This document shows positions 8,161-17,855 of a stretch of 44,237 nucleotides of DNA, piece by piece. The stretch spans positions 1 through 44,237 of the forward strand of contig JARLFZ010000023.1 in NCBI GenBank assembly GCA_031296305.1, written 5' to 3'. The notes under the pieces were generated by a model. The model was not told the origin of the DNA and made no database searches. It saw nothing but the letters and a program-made list of their open reading frames with translations. The DNA comes from Occallatibacter sp. (GTDB lineage Bacteria; Acidobacteriota; Terriglobia; Terriglobales; Acidobacteriaceae). The number at the start of each line of letters is the position of its first letter. Within the stretch, counting starts at the first letter, position 1. The position numbers and the translations under genes were made by a program.

Positions 8161-8198
8161 AAGAGAGCGGGGACGTCCGCCCCGCTCTCTTCTTTTTT
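8161..8198. terminator. Rho-independent terminator of the second YXWGXW-like gene
   Basis: AGAGAGCGGGG (8162-8172) pairs with CCCCGCTCTCT (8180-8190) around a 7-nt loop. A/T runs flank both sides (GCAAAAAAG upstream, TCTTTTTTCC downstream). It lies just past the stop of the minus-strand gene at 8214-8504. Confidence 0.9.
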
Positions 8199-8213
8199 CC
8201 CTTGTCTTCCGGT

Positions 8214-8504
8214 TTACCGCCAGTGGCCTTCGACCAGGACCCAACCGTCACCGCGCTTCTCCCAGTGGTGTGCGACCCAGACCGCGTCGCGATGCGGGGG
8301 ACGAACCCAGTGGCCGTGGACCCAGACATAGCGGTGGCCATTCCAGCGATGATAGCCGTCGACCCAGACCCAACCGTCATGCGGTGGACGCTCGTGCTCT
8401 TCTACGATGGGCGCGGGAGGCGCCACACGAACTACGATCTGCGCAAAAGCAGCGGCAGGCACGAGGCAGACAGCAAGTAACAGCGACAGTGCAGTTTTTT
8501 TCAC
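8214..8504 (-). CDS. Small secreted YXWGXW-repeat-like protein (copy 2)
   Basis: 96 residues. I start it at GTG 8504, with GGAGG nine bases upstream, because this begins a proper signal peptide (VKKTALSLLLAVCLVPAAAFA). The frame is open to 8642 but that part is not signal-like. The mature protein repeats the pattern of copy 1: PPHDGWVWVDGYHRWNG, YVWVHGHWVRPPHR, WVAHHWEKRGDGWVLVEGHWR. Same length, same GTG start and same ending (VEGHWR) as its neighbour show a tandem duplication that has since diverged. Function unknown. Confidence 0.85.
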   Translation of the reverse strand: MKKTALSLLLAVCLVPAAAFAQIVVRVAPPAPIVEEHERPPHDGWVWVDGYHRWNGHRYVWVHGHWVRPPHRDAVWVAHHWEKRGDGWVLVEGHWR

Positions 8505-8807
8505 AGAGATTGCCCTCCATGGCGAGTATCGATCGAGCCGGATTGGGGAAGCATTCCGGGCGATTGTTTCTATCAACACGCGGCTACGAAATTGGTTGTG
8601 TGTGCTGAAAAAGCAGAGCAACTCCACAATAGCTATTCCCATCGCATCCGTGCCCCACCCATTTCGCGCTTTTTGCGAAATGGGTGCGAAAGCAGGAGCC
8701 TGGGTACGCCAATCCTGAAACTGGTAGCGTTGAAGCCCGGAGGCTGCTCTTCACTTTTGGCGCGTGCGAAAACGGACAGCAAGCCCTTGCATTTGGATGC
8801 GGCGCCT
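8505..8807. other. Gene-free stretch holding one hairpin repeat
   Basis: Apart from the ribosome binding site of the upstream gene and the 8651-8686 hairpin I see no gene or recognisable regulatory signal. Open frames here are short shadows. Confidence 0.6.
8651..8686. repeat. CACCCATTTCGC...GCGAAATGGGTG hairpin element
   Basis: A perfect 12-bp inverted repeat (8656-8667 / 8675-8686) with loop GCTTTTT, preceded by TGCCC. On the other strand it reads hairpin-then-GGGGCAC, matching the layout at 6685-6716. Confidence 0.8.
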
Positions 8808-10136
8808 CTAGGCAGGGTGGTCCGCGGTCGGGGGATTCTCGAGCCGAGGGGCGAAGACGTTGCCAAGGCGCTGAATCTGAGCGCCCACGCTGCGCAATTT
8901 ATCTTCAATGTGCTCGTAGCCGCGATCCATGTGGTAGACGCGATCGATGACGGATTCTCCGTCGGCAACCAGCGCGGCCAGCACCAGCGAAGCGGAAGCG
9001 CGCAGGTCGGAACACATAACGGCGGCGGAGGAAAGCGGGGCCGGGCCGCGCACCGTGGCGGTGTTGCCATCCACCTTGATGTTGGCGCCCATGCGCACCA
9101 GTTCCTGCACATGCATGAAGCGGTTTTCAAAGATGTTTTCGCGCACCAGGCTGACGCCCTCAGCTTGCGTGGCCAGGGCCATGTACTGGGCCTGCATGTC
9201 GGTGGGAAAACCGGGATACTCCTCGGTAGAAATGTCGGCGGCGCGCAAACGCCCGTCGCCGTACACGCGGACCGCATCGGGGCCGAGCACGTCGACGCGC
9301 GCGCCGCACTCTTGCAGTTTGCTGATAACGGCGCCGAGGTGATCCGGGTTGCAGTTCGCCACAGTGAGGTCCCCGCCGGTGATGGCGCCAGCTATCAACA
9401 ACGTTCCCGCTTCAATGCGATCGGGGTTAATGCGGTAACAGGCGCCGTGAAGTTTGGCTACCCCGTGCACATTGATGGTGGACGTGCCCGCGCCCTGAAT
9501 CTTTGCGCCCATGGCGGTAAGCAGCGCAGCCAAATCGACAACCTCGGGCTCGCGGGCGCAGTTTTCGAGCAGTGTATCGCCCTCCGCCAGCACCGCGGCC
9601 ATTAACAAATCTTCCGTCCCGGTAACGGTGATCCTGTCAAAAACAATGTGCGCGCCGCGCAGGCGTCCCACACCAGAATCCACGCGCGCCTCAAGATACC
9701 CATGCTCCTGCACGATGACCGCGCCCATCTTTTCCAGGCCCTTGATATGCAGATCGATGGGACGGCCGCCGATGGCGCAGCCGCCGGGCATGGCCACACG
9801 CGCCATGCCGGCACGCGCAATGAGCGGACCGAGAACCAGGGAGCTGGCGCGCATGGTTTTCACAATCTCGTAGCGCGCCACGGGATCGGAGAGCGAGCAG
9901 CAATTGATCGTGACGTGGTCCTGCGCGTCGCCCTCATGCCGTGCGACCACGGCGCCCATGGATGCGAGCAGACGCCGCTGCGTCTCAATGTCGCGCACCT
10001 GGGGAATGTTCTCGAGCGTGATCTCCTCATCGGTGAGAATGGCCGCGGCCATCGCGGGCAGCGCCGAGTTCTTCGCGCCCGAGACGCGCACCGTGCCGAC
10101 CAGCGGATTGCCTCCGCGAATGATGAATTTGTCCAT
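8808..10136 (-). CDS. murA: UDP-N-acetylglucosamine 1-carboxyvinyltransferase
   Basis: 442 residues, slightly longer than the usual 420. First committed step of peptidoglycan synthesis: moves enolpyruvate from PEP to UDP-GlcNAc in the cytoplasm. Visible: SGAKNSALP (19-27) with the substrate-binding Lys22-Asn23; catalytic Cys120 in [13 protein letters not shown], the residue attacked by fosfomycin (Cys, not the resistant Asp); and [13 protein letters not shown] near residue 310. The extra length is mostly the C-terminal tail after 'GNVFAPR'. No clear ribosome binding site. It is separated from its neighbours by repeat-rich gaps and not part of a mur cluster. Confidence 0.97.
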   Translation of the reverse strand: MDKFIIRGGNPLVGTVRVSGAKNSALPAMAAAILTDEEITLENIPQVRDIETQRRLLASMGAVVARHEGDAQDHVTINCCSLSDPVARYEIVKTMRASSLVLGPLIARAGMARVAMPGGCAIGGRPIDLHIKGLEKMGAVIVQEHGYLEARVDSGVGRLRGAHIVFDRITVTGTEDLLMAAVLAEGDTLLENCAREPEVVDLAALLTAMGAKIQGAGTSTINVHGVAKLHGACYRINPDRIEAGTLLIAGAITGGDLTVANCNPDHLGAVISKLQECGARVDVLGPDAVRVYGDGRLRAADISTEEYPGFPTDMQAQYMALATQAEGVSLVRENIFENRFMHVQELVRMGANIKVDGNTATVRGPAPLSSAAVMCSDLRASASLVLAALVADGESVIDRVYHMDRGYEHIEDKLRSVGAQIQRLGNVFAPRLENPPTADHPA

Positions 10137-10146
10137 AGGAAAACGG

Positions 10147-10232
10147 CTATCAGCTTCTGGCCTCTAGCTCGGAGGCGCGGAGCGAGAATTCTCGCTCTCG
10201 GCAGCGAAGCTGACGGCGGGTCGCTAGCTTTC
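10147..10232. repeat. Inverted-word tract with a perfect 18-bp palindrome
   Basis: CTATCAGCT, CTCTAGCTC, AAGCTGACGG and CGCTAGCTTTCTAG words resemble the tract at 3243-3322. In the middle GAGCGAGAATTCTCGCTC (10180-10197) is a perfect palindrome. It lies just upstream of murA. Confidence 0.65.
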
Positions 10233-10269
10233 TAGTGTAAATGCGAAGCCGAGCGGTTCCGAAGCGCCA

Positions 10270-10317
10270 CCATGTGCGGGTCTGGAGACCCACACGACAG
10301 CCGGTCAGGAGACCGGC
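10270..10317. repeat. GGTCTGGAGACC / CCGGTC-GACCGG double hairpin repeat
   Basis: GGGTCTGGAGACCC (10278-10291) and CCGGTCAGGAGACCGG (10301-10316) are two adjacent hairpins. The same elements occur at 26285-26370 and 33744-33787. Confidence 0.85.
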
Positions 10318-10347
10318 GCTACTTTGATCCTGATCGCGGTCCCAGTT

Positions 10348-11379
10348 TTAGTTTCCCGTTGGCGCGGCGGGCACAAGGTTCAGCGGCTGGCTCAATGTAA
10401 AGAGCAAGACCGTCCCATTTTCCAGCGTCGCCTGAGGATGGCTCACCAGCAGATGCACGGAGATAACGCTGGCGCCGATGATGGTTCCAGCCAGCGCGCC
10501 GCCGGGTCCGCCGAGAATAGCCCCGGTGACCGCGCCTGTGCCCACCGCGCCACCGTACTCAATGCCGTCCTTCTTCATGCGCGAGCCGGGCGTCACCAGG
10601 CCTTCGTAGCCGATGCGGTCTGTTGATCCGGGAGCACCGGCCAACTGTGCATACAGGCGGAAGTGGGTGCCATCGGGCAAAGTTACCGATTCAGGACGCA
10701 GGCGCATGGAGCCGTGACCGCCGGCGCGACCCGACGAGACCGAAATCACTTTACCGTCAATTTGAGAGCCGGCAGGAATCAGCACCTGGCCGTTCTGAAC
10801 CACATCTGAAGCGACTTCCGTATGGAAGGACTCACCGGGCTGGCTCTCCGAAGTGGAGAGGCGGCCCATGAGGCGAACGCGAATGGTAGTGCCTTCGCCG
10901 AGTTCGCCCTGGGGCAGCGGGGCAGGATGCACGATGTCGCCATCGGGATCGGGCATTTCGGAACGCCGGCTCAGAGCCGGCTGGGCAGCGTTGTCTGCCG
11001 GCGCCACCTGCACAATGCCGTCGTCGGTACCGTCGCCACGGGACGGAGGTGGAAGCGTCTCGGTAGCGCTGGCTGGAGCAGGAGCCGTCTCATTGGGAAC
11101 GGTCTCAGCCGCGTAGGGCGGAGGTGCGGGCTGGGACATCGGCGCGACAGTGGACGGTGGCTGGCCGTAATGGCTGGGCGATGGCTTGGCCTGAGACGTA
11201 TATTGCGGCGCGGCTTCGGGCGCCTGCGTGGTGATGGTGCTGTCAGGAGGAGGGTTAGAGGTACCCTGGTACGGATTCGACTGGTTCGCCTCCTGCGCTC
11301 CCAGTGCGACCGCCGTGGCGGCCATTAAGGCATACACAAGCCCGTGCGCAAGTCCATTCACAAGAATCGTCCGTTTCAT
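10348..11379 (-). CDS. Secreted protein with VirB10/TrbI-like C-terminal region
   Basis: 343 residues from the ATG at 11379 (GAGGAG nearby; the frame is open to 11589 but without signal features). Residues 1-28 form a signal peptide. About 29-150 is low-complexity, rich in Pro, Ala, Thr and Gln. The C-terminal half (IRVRLMGRLSTSESQPGESF, then VLIPAGSQIDGKVISV, then SMRLRPESVTLPDGT) has the beta pattern of VirB10/TrbI-type proteins, which also have 'PG-...G-' and 'L--GS-l-G' elements. A glycine-rich hydrophobic stretch (GAILGGPGGALAGTIIGAS) follows and may be a membrane or glycine-zipper segment. No type IV secretion genes are nearby, so a role in conjugation is unlikely. Function unknown. Confidence 0.6.
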   Translation of the reverse strand: MKRTILVNGLAHGLVYALMAATAVALGAQEANQSNPYQGTSNPPPDSTITTQAPEAAPQYTSQAKPSPSHYGQPPSTVAPMSQPAPPPYAAETVPNETAPAPASATETLPPPSRGDGTDDGIVQVAPADNAAQPALSRRSEMPDPDGDIVHPAPLPQGELGEGTTIRVRLMGRLSTSESQPGESFHTEVASDVVQNGQVLIPAGSQIDGKVISVSSGRAGGHGSMRLRPESVTLPDGTHFRLYAQLAGAPGSTDRIGYEGLVTPGSRMKKDGIEYGGAVGTGAVTGAILGGPGGALAGTIIGASVISVHLLVSHPQATLENGTVLLFTLSQPLNLVPAAPTGN

Positions 11380-13141
<1,762 letters not shown>

Positions 13142-13160
13142 ATCCAGCCTCATTCTCGAG

Positions 13161-13230
13161 TTGTCATCCTGAACGAAGCGGGGGCGCTCGCCACGGCGAG
13201 CGCCCCGCGCATTTGAAGGATCTGAGGTTA
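13161..13230. repeat. GTCATCCTGA...GAAGGATCTG intergenic element, copy 1
   Basis: TTGTCATCCTGAACGAAG and TTTGAAGGATCTGAGG frame an 11-bp GC-rich hairpin (GGGGCGCTCGC 13181-13191 / GCGAGCGCCCC 13196-13206, loop CACG). It lies just after eno and could act as its terminator, although there is no T-run. A second copy with a different central hairpin is at 30210-30272. Confidence 0.85.
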
Positions 13231-13250
13231 TGGTCCGTCTGGATTGACCG

Positions 13251-14267
13251 ATGAAAATGACCGTCGCAACACCAAAGTGGTTGGCGATCACCCTTCTAAT
13301 CGGATTGGTCGCGCAACTTGCGCAGACTCAGCCTCAACCATCGGCGCAGAATCCGCCGCTGATGCTCGTGACGTGGTTTGGCCCCGGGGCCATTGCGCTG
13401 CCCAATGGACATGATTGGAAACCGGAGCTGCTAACGGTGTACGACAATATTCAGCGTCCGGTGGCGCAGTTCTCCAACGCTAACTTGCACATCGATGTCT
13501 CCTATATTCTTTTCGAAAACCACTCCGGCAAACCAGATATGCAAGGCTGCCGCACGGACGCAATTGAGCCGATTCTTCAGCACGATGGCTCGATCATTTC
13601 AAAACGCGTTTACGGCGAGGCCACTACCAACACCGGCCAATCGCTCGCCACAGCTTCCTATTTGGTCGACATGAGCGCCGCCGGGGTTCCCCACCAGCGC
13701 AATCTCTTCGGCTTTGCGGCGGACGCCAAAACCTGCGCGGAGATACACATTTCCGCTTTTGGCGACGAGCCTGCAGTACTGAACACAATGAATTCCGAGC
13801 TGGCGGACTTTCATCCTGACCTCAACTATCAACCCAATGCTATCGACTACTTCCGGTTCGCCTCTGTGCTCTTCAAGAGCGCTCCCGGCCTTGCTGCCCC
13901 ATATTACAAATCCTCGCTTGATGCCATGCCATCCGACGCTCGCTATCTCACTGCGCGCCGAGTAACCACGGATCAGCTCGTCATGTCTCTGGGTATGAGC
14001 GGCGATCTCAAGAACAGTCGCGCCGTCGCCGAAAAGGCCATTGTCGCCGATCCCGATTACCCGATCAATTACTACAATCTGGCTTGTGCTGATGCTGAGC
14101 AGGGAAACGCTGCCGACGCTAAATTGCACCTGCAAGAGGCGTTTGACCGTCGTGCCAACGTTCTAAGAGGCGAGCAGATGCCCGATCCTACGAAGGATGA
14201 TTCGATTCTCAAGCTGAAAAAGAACAAAGAGTTCTGGGCGTTCGTTCAGACCCTTTCCCAACACTGA
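13251..14267 (+). CDS. Secreted protein with C-terminal TPR-like region
   Basis: 338 residues. A signal peptide covers about 1-26 (WLAITLLIGLVAQLAQTQ). Residues 40-190 are beta-rich with no family I recognise. From about 235 on the sequence becomes helical: NSRAVAEKAIVADPDYPINYYNLACADAEQGNAADAKLHL, here given in two parts as ADPDYPINYYNLACA and GNAADAKLHLQEAF. That is a TPR unit of the 'end-of-group' type, with DPTKDDSILKLKKNKEF closing it. Proteins of this build are common in Acidobacteria as exported proteins of unknown role. Start chosen at 13251; a second Met two codons on is equally possible. No clear ribosome binding site. Confidence 0.72.
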   Translation: MKMTVATPKWLAITLLIGLVAQLAQTQPQPSAQNPPLMLVTWFGPGAIALPNGHDWKPELLTVYDNIQRPVAQFSNANLHIDVSYILFENHSGKPDMQGCRTDAIEPILQHDGSIISKRVYGEATTNTGQSLATASYLVDMSAAGVPHQRNLFGFAADAKTCAEIHISAFGDEPAVLNTMNSELADFHPDLNYQPNAIDYFRFASVLFKSAPGLAAPYYKSSLDAMPSDARYLTARRVTTDQLVMSLGMSGDLKNSRAVAEKAIVADPDYPINYYNLACADAEQGNAADAKLHLQEAFDRRANVLRGEQMPDPTKDDSILKLKKNKEFWAFVQTLSQH

Positions 14268-14378
14268 AGTTCAGAGTCAGGGTACACACGCTCTCGTTGA
14301 ATGCCTGATAACAACTTGAATGCCCGCTGGAACCGCTGTGCCTGTCCCTCACGCGCCGCGGCCTCTACACTAAACTCA

Positions 14379-15677
14379 ATGCGTTTCCTCACCACTTCCC
14401 TCCTGTTTTTTCTTTCTCCTGTCTTCGCGCAGACCGCGCCTCAATCGGCGGCGCCGCCACCGAAGATAACCCTGCACGACCTGCAGGAAGCCGACGCCCT
14501 CGGTTCGCAGCTTTACACAAACTCCAGCGTGACGGGACTGGTGCTCGTCGTCGTGCGTGGCGATCAGGTGTTCATCCGCGGCTATGGAGAGACCGCGCCG
14601 GGCTCGAACGTCGCACCGTCTGCGCAATCGGTCATCCGCCTCTGTTCGCTGACGAAAATCTTCACGACCGACGTACTCACCAAGCTTGCAGCAGACGGCA
14701 CCGTGCGTCTCGACGACCCTCTGCAAAAATATGCGCCGCAAGGTGTTCACGTTCCGGAAAAGGACGCGCCCATCACGCTGGTGGATCTGGCCACACACAC
14801 CTCCGGCTTCGACCGCGAAATCGGCACGGCCCCGCGCCACACGCCTCACTTCACCTACCCCGACTACGCGACACGCTGGCAGTGGCTGCCCACCGCGCAG
14901 CTCAAGTTCACTCCCGGCACGCAAGCCTGGTACTCGAATATTGGCTACGATCTGCTGAGCGATGCGCTGGCCAGCGCCGCGCACACGTCCTATCCCGCGC
15001 TGCTTTGGTCGCGCACGCTCAAACCGCTTGGCATGTGGGAGACGACGTTCTATCCCAGTGATGCACAGTGTGCGCGGCTGATGCGCGGCCCGCACAATGA
15101 GGGTCCGTGCACCGTGACCGAAAATACCGACGGCAGCAGCGGTCTCTATTCCACGCCCGAAGACATGGCAAAGTGGCTGCGTTACCTTGCCGGCCCGTCA
15201 ACGCCCGCGTGGGCTGCGCAATCGGACGCCGCCCATGCGGTGTACAAGCTGACGTCGAGTCTCAAGCAGATGTTCGGCCTCAACCACGCGGGCAAGCCTG
15301 CGGGCATCGGTCTCGGCTGGATGCACCTGGGCGCGAACGACGATCCTTCGCACATCATCGAGAAGACCGGCGGCGGAGCCGGATTCACAACCTACATCGC
15401 GATTCACCCGGCGAGCCACACTGCGCTTTTTGTCGCTGCCACCGACGGACCTCCGCACGCGCCCACGCAGGGGCCGGGGATCTTCCGTGCTTCGACGGAT
15501 GGATTGCTGGCGCTGGCGGGCCTGCCGCCTCTGCCGGAAAGACAAGCGAAGAGAATTCCGCGGCGTCGCAATCCCCACGCCGCAGCGCCGGTACATGCGC
15601 GCCGGCCGGTAGCGAACGAACACGCCGCGCGCGCAGCCCAACCGCGGGCCGCAAAGAGCAAGCCGAGTGCTCAATAG
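14379..15677 (+). CDS. Serine hydrolase of the beta-lactamase/DD-peptidase class C fold (AmpH-like)
   Basis: 432 residues from the ATG at 14379, which starts a signal peptide (MRFLTTSLLFFLSPVFA); the open frame from 14301 does not. Acylation motif SLTK (Ser90-Lys93), second motif YSN (Tyr185-Asn187) and third motif KTGG (329-332) are all present in order. The 'KTGGGAGFTTYIAIHP' end resembles AmpH-type DD-carboxypeptidase/endopeptidases, which trim peptidoglycan in the periplasm, more than true AmpC. A basic, Ala/Arg-rich tail of about 45 residues follows the fold and is unusual. A beta-lactam-degrading role cannot be excluded but is less likely. Confidence 0.85.
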   Translation: MRFLTTSLLFFLSPVFAQTAPQSAAPPPKITLHDLQEADALGSQLYTNSSVTGLVLVVVRGDQVFIRGYGETAPGSNVAPSAQSVIRLCSLTKIFTTDVLTKLAADGTVRLDDPLQKYAPQGVHVPEKDAPITLVDLATHTSGFDREIGTAPRHTPHFTYPDYATRWQWLPTAQLKFTPGTQAWYSNIGYDLLSDALASAAHTSYPALLWSRTLKPLGMWETTFYPSDAQCARLMRGPHNEGPCTVTENTDGSSGLYSTPEDMAKWLRYLAGPSTPAWAAQSDAAHAVYKLTSSLKQMFGLNHAGKPAGIGLGWMHLGANDDPSHIIEKTGGGAGFTTYIAIHPASHTALFVAATDGPPHAPTQGPGIFRASTDGLLALAGLPPLPERQAKRIPRRRNPHAAAPVHARRPVANEHAARAAQPRAAKSKPSAQ

Positions 15678-15717
15678 AGCGCAGAGAAAATTCCGGTCGG
15701 GAAAGTTGGGAATAACA

Positions 15718-15748
15718 GTTCGGGCCGTCGCTACGCGACGGCCCGAAC
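15718..15748. terminator. Perfect 14-bp hairpin between convergent genes
   Basis: GTTCGGGCCGTCGC (15718-15731) pairs fully with GCGACGGCCCGAAC (15735-15748) around a TAC loop. It lies between the convergent serine hydrolase and gpmA stops. The strong stem suggests termination on both strands, but no T-run follows on either side. Confidence 0.65.
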
Positions 15749-15785
15749 ACCTGCATTTGTTCAATGCACCATTTCGCAATCAGCG

Positions 15786-16532
15786 CTAACGACTGGATCC
15801 TGTGCTCTTCGCCTTATTGACTGCTTCCGCGATCTTCGCAGCGTCCCCCAGATAATAATGACGAATCGATTTCAAGTTTTCGTCGAGTTCCTGCACCATG
15901 GGCACGCCGGTGGGAATGTTGAGGTCGACAATCTTCTCATCCGGAACGTCTTCAAGATACTTCACAAGCGCCCGCAGACTGTTGCCGTGGGCCGCGATCA
16001 AAACCCTCTTCCCCGACTTAATGCTGGGCGCGATGACCTCGTTCCAGCAGGGCAGAACGCGGTCAACCGTGTCCTTGAGGCATTCGGTGAGTGGAAGCTG
16101 CTGCGTTGAAAGATCGTGATAGCGCGGGTCTTTCCCCGGATAGCGCGGATCAGTCTCTTCCAGCGCCGGCGGGCGAATGTCGTAACTGCGGCGCCAGATT
16201 TTCACCTGGTCGTCACCATACTTCGCCGCCGTCTCCGCTTTATTCAGGCCTTGCAGCGCACCATAATGCCGCTCATTGAGCCGCCAGTCGCGTTGCACCG
16301 GAATCCACATCAGGTCCATCTGATCCAGCGTGATCCACAGGGTGCGGATGGCGCGCTTCAGTACTGAAGTGAAGGCGACGTCGAAGCCTAATCCCTGCTC
16401 CTTGAGCATGTGACCGGCCTGTGTAGCCTCTTCTCTGCCTTTCTCCGACAGGTCAACGTCCGTCCAGCCGGTAAACAGGTTTTCCTTATTCCAAATGCTC
16501 TCTCCGTGGCGAAGCAAAACGACTTTATACAT
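15786..16532 (-). CDS. gpmA: 2,3-bisphosphoglycerate-dependent phosphoglycerate mutase
   Basis: 248 residues, the standard dPGM length. Interconverts 3- and 2-phosphoglycerate. The phosphorylated His9 is in LRHGES, Glu87 in NERHYG is the acid/base residue, and His182 in [10 protein letters not shown] completes the site. [21 protein letters not shown], here seen as [15 protein letters not shown] (18-32), is diagnostic of this family. AGGAAAGAGAG stands before the ATG. It is convergent with the serine hydrolase and 55 nt downstream of the GNAT gene, so it could be cotranscribed with it. Confidence 0.97.
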   Translation of the reverse strand: MYKVVLLRHGESIWNKENLFTGWTDVDLSEKGREEATQAGHMLKEQGLGFDVAFTSVLKRAIRTLWITLDQMDLMWIPVQRDWRLNERHYGALQGLNKAETAAKYGDDQVKIWRRSYDIRPPALEETDPRYPGKDPRYHDLSTQQLPLTECLKDTVDRVLPCWNEVIAPSIKSGKRVLIAAHGNSLRALVKYLEDVPDEKIVDLNIPTGVPMVQELDENLKSIRHYYLGDAAKIAEAVNKAKSTGSSR

Positions 16533-16587
16533 CGCGATACTCTCTTTCCTAAGCTGCGGTTTCTTTTGTTTTGATTGTTCGCTTCAA

Positions 16588-17097
16588 TTATACGAAATCG
16601 TCGCATTGCTTTTCGGCTGCGAACCGACATCCTTCCGCCCCGATGCCGTACGCGGCGGAATCGAAGATCAGGATGTGGGTTGCATCTGCGTCGGCTATAG
16701 GTTCAAACCCCAGCCGCTCGTAGAGCCGCGCCGCGCTGGGATTTTCCGCGCGCAAGCGTATGCAAGCAAAGCTTTGGCGCGCCTCATTGATGAGCGCGCT
16801 CACCAGTGCTGTGCCAATTCCCTTCCCGCGCCACGCCGGACGCACGTACACGCGGCGGATCCGGCCCACATCCGCGCGCCCGGCGAAGGGATCGTGGTTC
16901 AGCCCGCCAACCGCAACCAGAAGCCCATTCTCCAAGTAGCCGCAGAGCATCTCTCCAGGCGCGTCGAAGCGATTCGTCCCGCTCTGCCACTCGTTCGCCA
17001 GCCGCTCCATGAAGTTGTGGCCTTCAGCCCGCGCCTCGGCGCGCAACTCGTCCAAGCCCCTAAACGGCAACCGGATTCTGCTGATTTGAATGCCCAA
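16588..17097 (-). CDS. GNAT family N-acetyltransferase
   Basis: 169 residues starting with TTG at 17097; GGAG eight bases upstream supports this start and I see no better ATG. The acetyl-CoA binding motif A is VYVRPAWRGKGIGTALVSAL with R-G-K-G-I-G at 90-95, followed by LRAENPSAARLYERLGFEP, the typical motif B. It should move an acetyl group from acetyl-CoA to an unknown small molecule or protein. The hairpin at 17122-17146 lies just upstream. Substrate not predictable. Confidence 0.87.
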   Translation of the reverse strand: MGIQISRIRLPFRGLDELRAEARAEGHNFMERLANEWQSGTNRFDAPGEMLCGYLENGLLVAVGGLNHDPFAGRADVGRIRRVYVRPAWRGKGIGTALVSALINEARQSFACIRLRAENPSAARLYERLGFEPIADADATHILIFDSAAYGIGAEGCRFAAEKQCDDFV

Positions 17098-17121
17098 TTC
17101 CGAAGCTCCGGATAACGCACA

Positions 17122-17146
17122 AAGGCCTCCCGATGAGGGAGGCCTT
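17122..17146. terminator. Hairpin AAGGCCTCCC / GGGAGGCCTT
   Basis: A perfect 10-bp stem (17122-17131 / 17137-17146) with loop GATGA, 25 nt past the stop of the zinc-finger gene at 17172-17639. Only short T-rich flanks, so a weak terminator or a readthrough site ahead of the GNAT gene. Confidence 0.7.
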
Positions 17147-17171
17147 ATGGTTTGATTTGCCGTCTCCGCCG

Positions 17172-17639
17172 TTAGCGCAGGCGCAGGGCCTTGATGGCCG
17201 CGGGCAAACGCTCTTCAATCTGCTTGGCGCGCTCGGCGGCGATGCCGCCAAGGTACGACGGCGCGGGGGTCGCCATCAGCACCAGCGCCAGAGCAATCAC
17301 GGAAAAAATCAATCCCGCGACGCCGGCAGAGATGAACATGTGATACGTGTCCTCGATGTCCAGTCCGAAGACATTGAAGGCCACGTGCTCTACCGGACGG
17401 ATGTGTCTTAGAACCGCGAGCGCAAAAAAGAAGAAGACAGCCGCCAGAGAGGTGAGAACTGCAAGCGTGGCGTCAAGGCTGCGATGGAACTTTTGACGCG
17501 CGCTACAACGGGCGCATTCGGCAAAATGACTTTCGTAGTCGCGGCGCATCTCAGGGGAGATGCCGGAAATGTCATAGCGCCAGCTTGCCAGAATTGCCCC
17601 TACGACCCGGTCGGTGCATTGGATTCCTGCCGTTGACAT
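17172..17639 (-). CDS. Small membrane protein with an N-terminal HxxxCxxC zinc-finger-like motif
   Basis: 155 residues from the ATG at 17639 (GGGTG seven bases before); a GTG at 17651 would add four residues. The N-terminal part has His-x3-Cys-x2-Cys in SHFAECARCSAR, the zinc motif of anti-sigma (zf-HC2) proteins. Two hydrophobic segments follow (VLTSLAAVFFFFALAVL and a second around MFISAGVAGLIFSVIALAL). This is the layout of a membrane-anchored anti-sigma-like protein, yet no sigma factor gene is adjacent. The C-terminus is a short charged helix. Role unknown. Confidence 0.68.
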   Translation of the reverse strand: MSTAGIQCTDRVVGAILASWRYDISGISPEMRRDYESHFAECARCSARQKFHRSLDATLAVLTSLAAVFFFFALAVLRHIRPVEHVAFNVFGLDIEDTYHMFISAGVAGLIFSVIALALVLMATPAPSYLGGIAAERAKQIEERLPAAIKALRLR

Positions 17640-17678
17640 AGAGAGATTCACCCTGCAAAGAATTCAGTTCAACCGCCG

Positions 17679-17709
17679 AGCTTCCGTGTGGAGGATCGTT
17701 ACGGAAGCT
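17679..17709. promoter_or_regulatory. Inverted repeat AGCTTCCGT / ACGGAAGCT upstream of the zinc-finger gene
   Basis: Nine-bp arms (17679-17687 and 17701-17709) 13 nt apart, about 40 bp upstream of the start. It could be an operator or a 5'-leader hairpin. No promoter elements are clear. Confidence 0.4.
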
Positions 17710-17855
17710 TTCATATTGGACGCCACGCCGAGTGATCGGTTGCAAAACGTCCACAAATACACAACGCCACGCAAAGTGCCTGACGCCGACAGCAGCCCAT
17801 CGTGCGACTTCAGTTTTTTGACCGCTACCTTGCTTACTATTGTAACTCCTTCTTT

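Noticed and set aside
14379-15677. Call as an antibiotic-resistance beta-lactamase
   Set aside because: The KTGG context fits AmpH-like peptidases better, and there is no regulatory ampR or resistance context.
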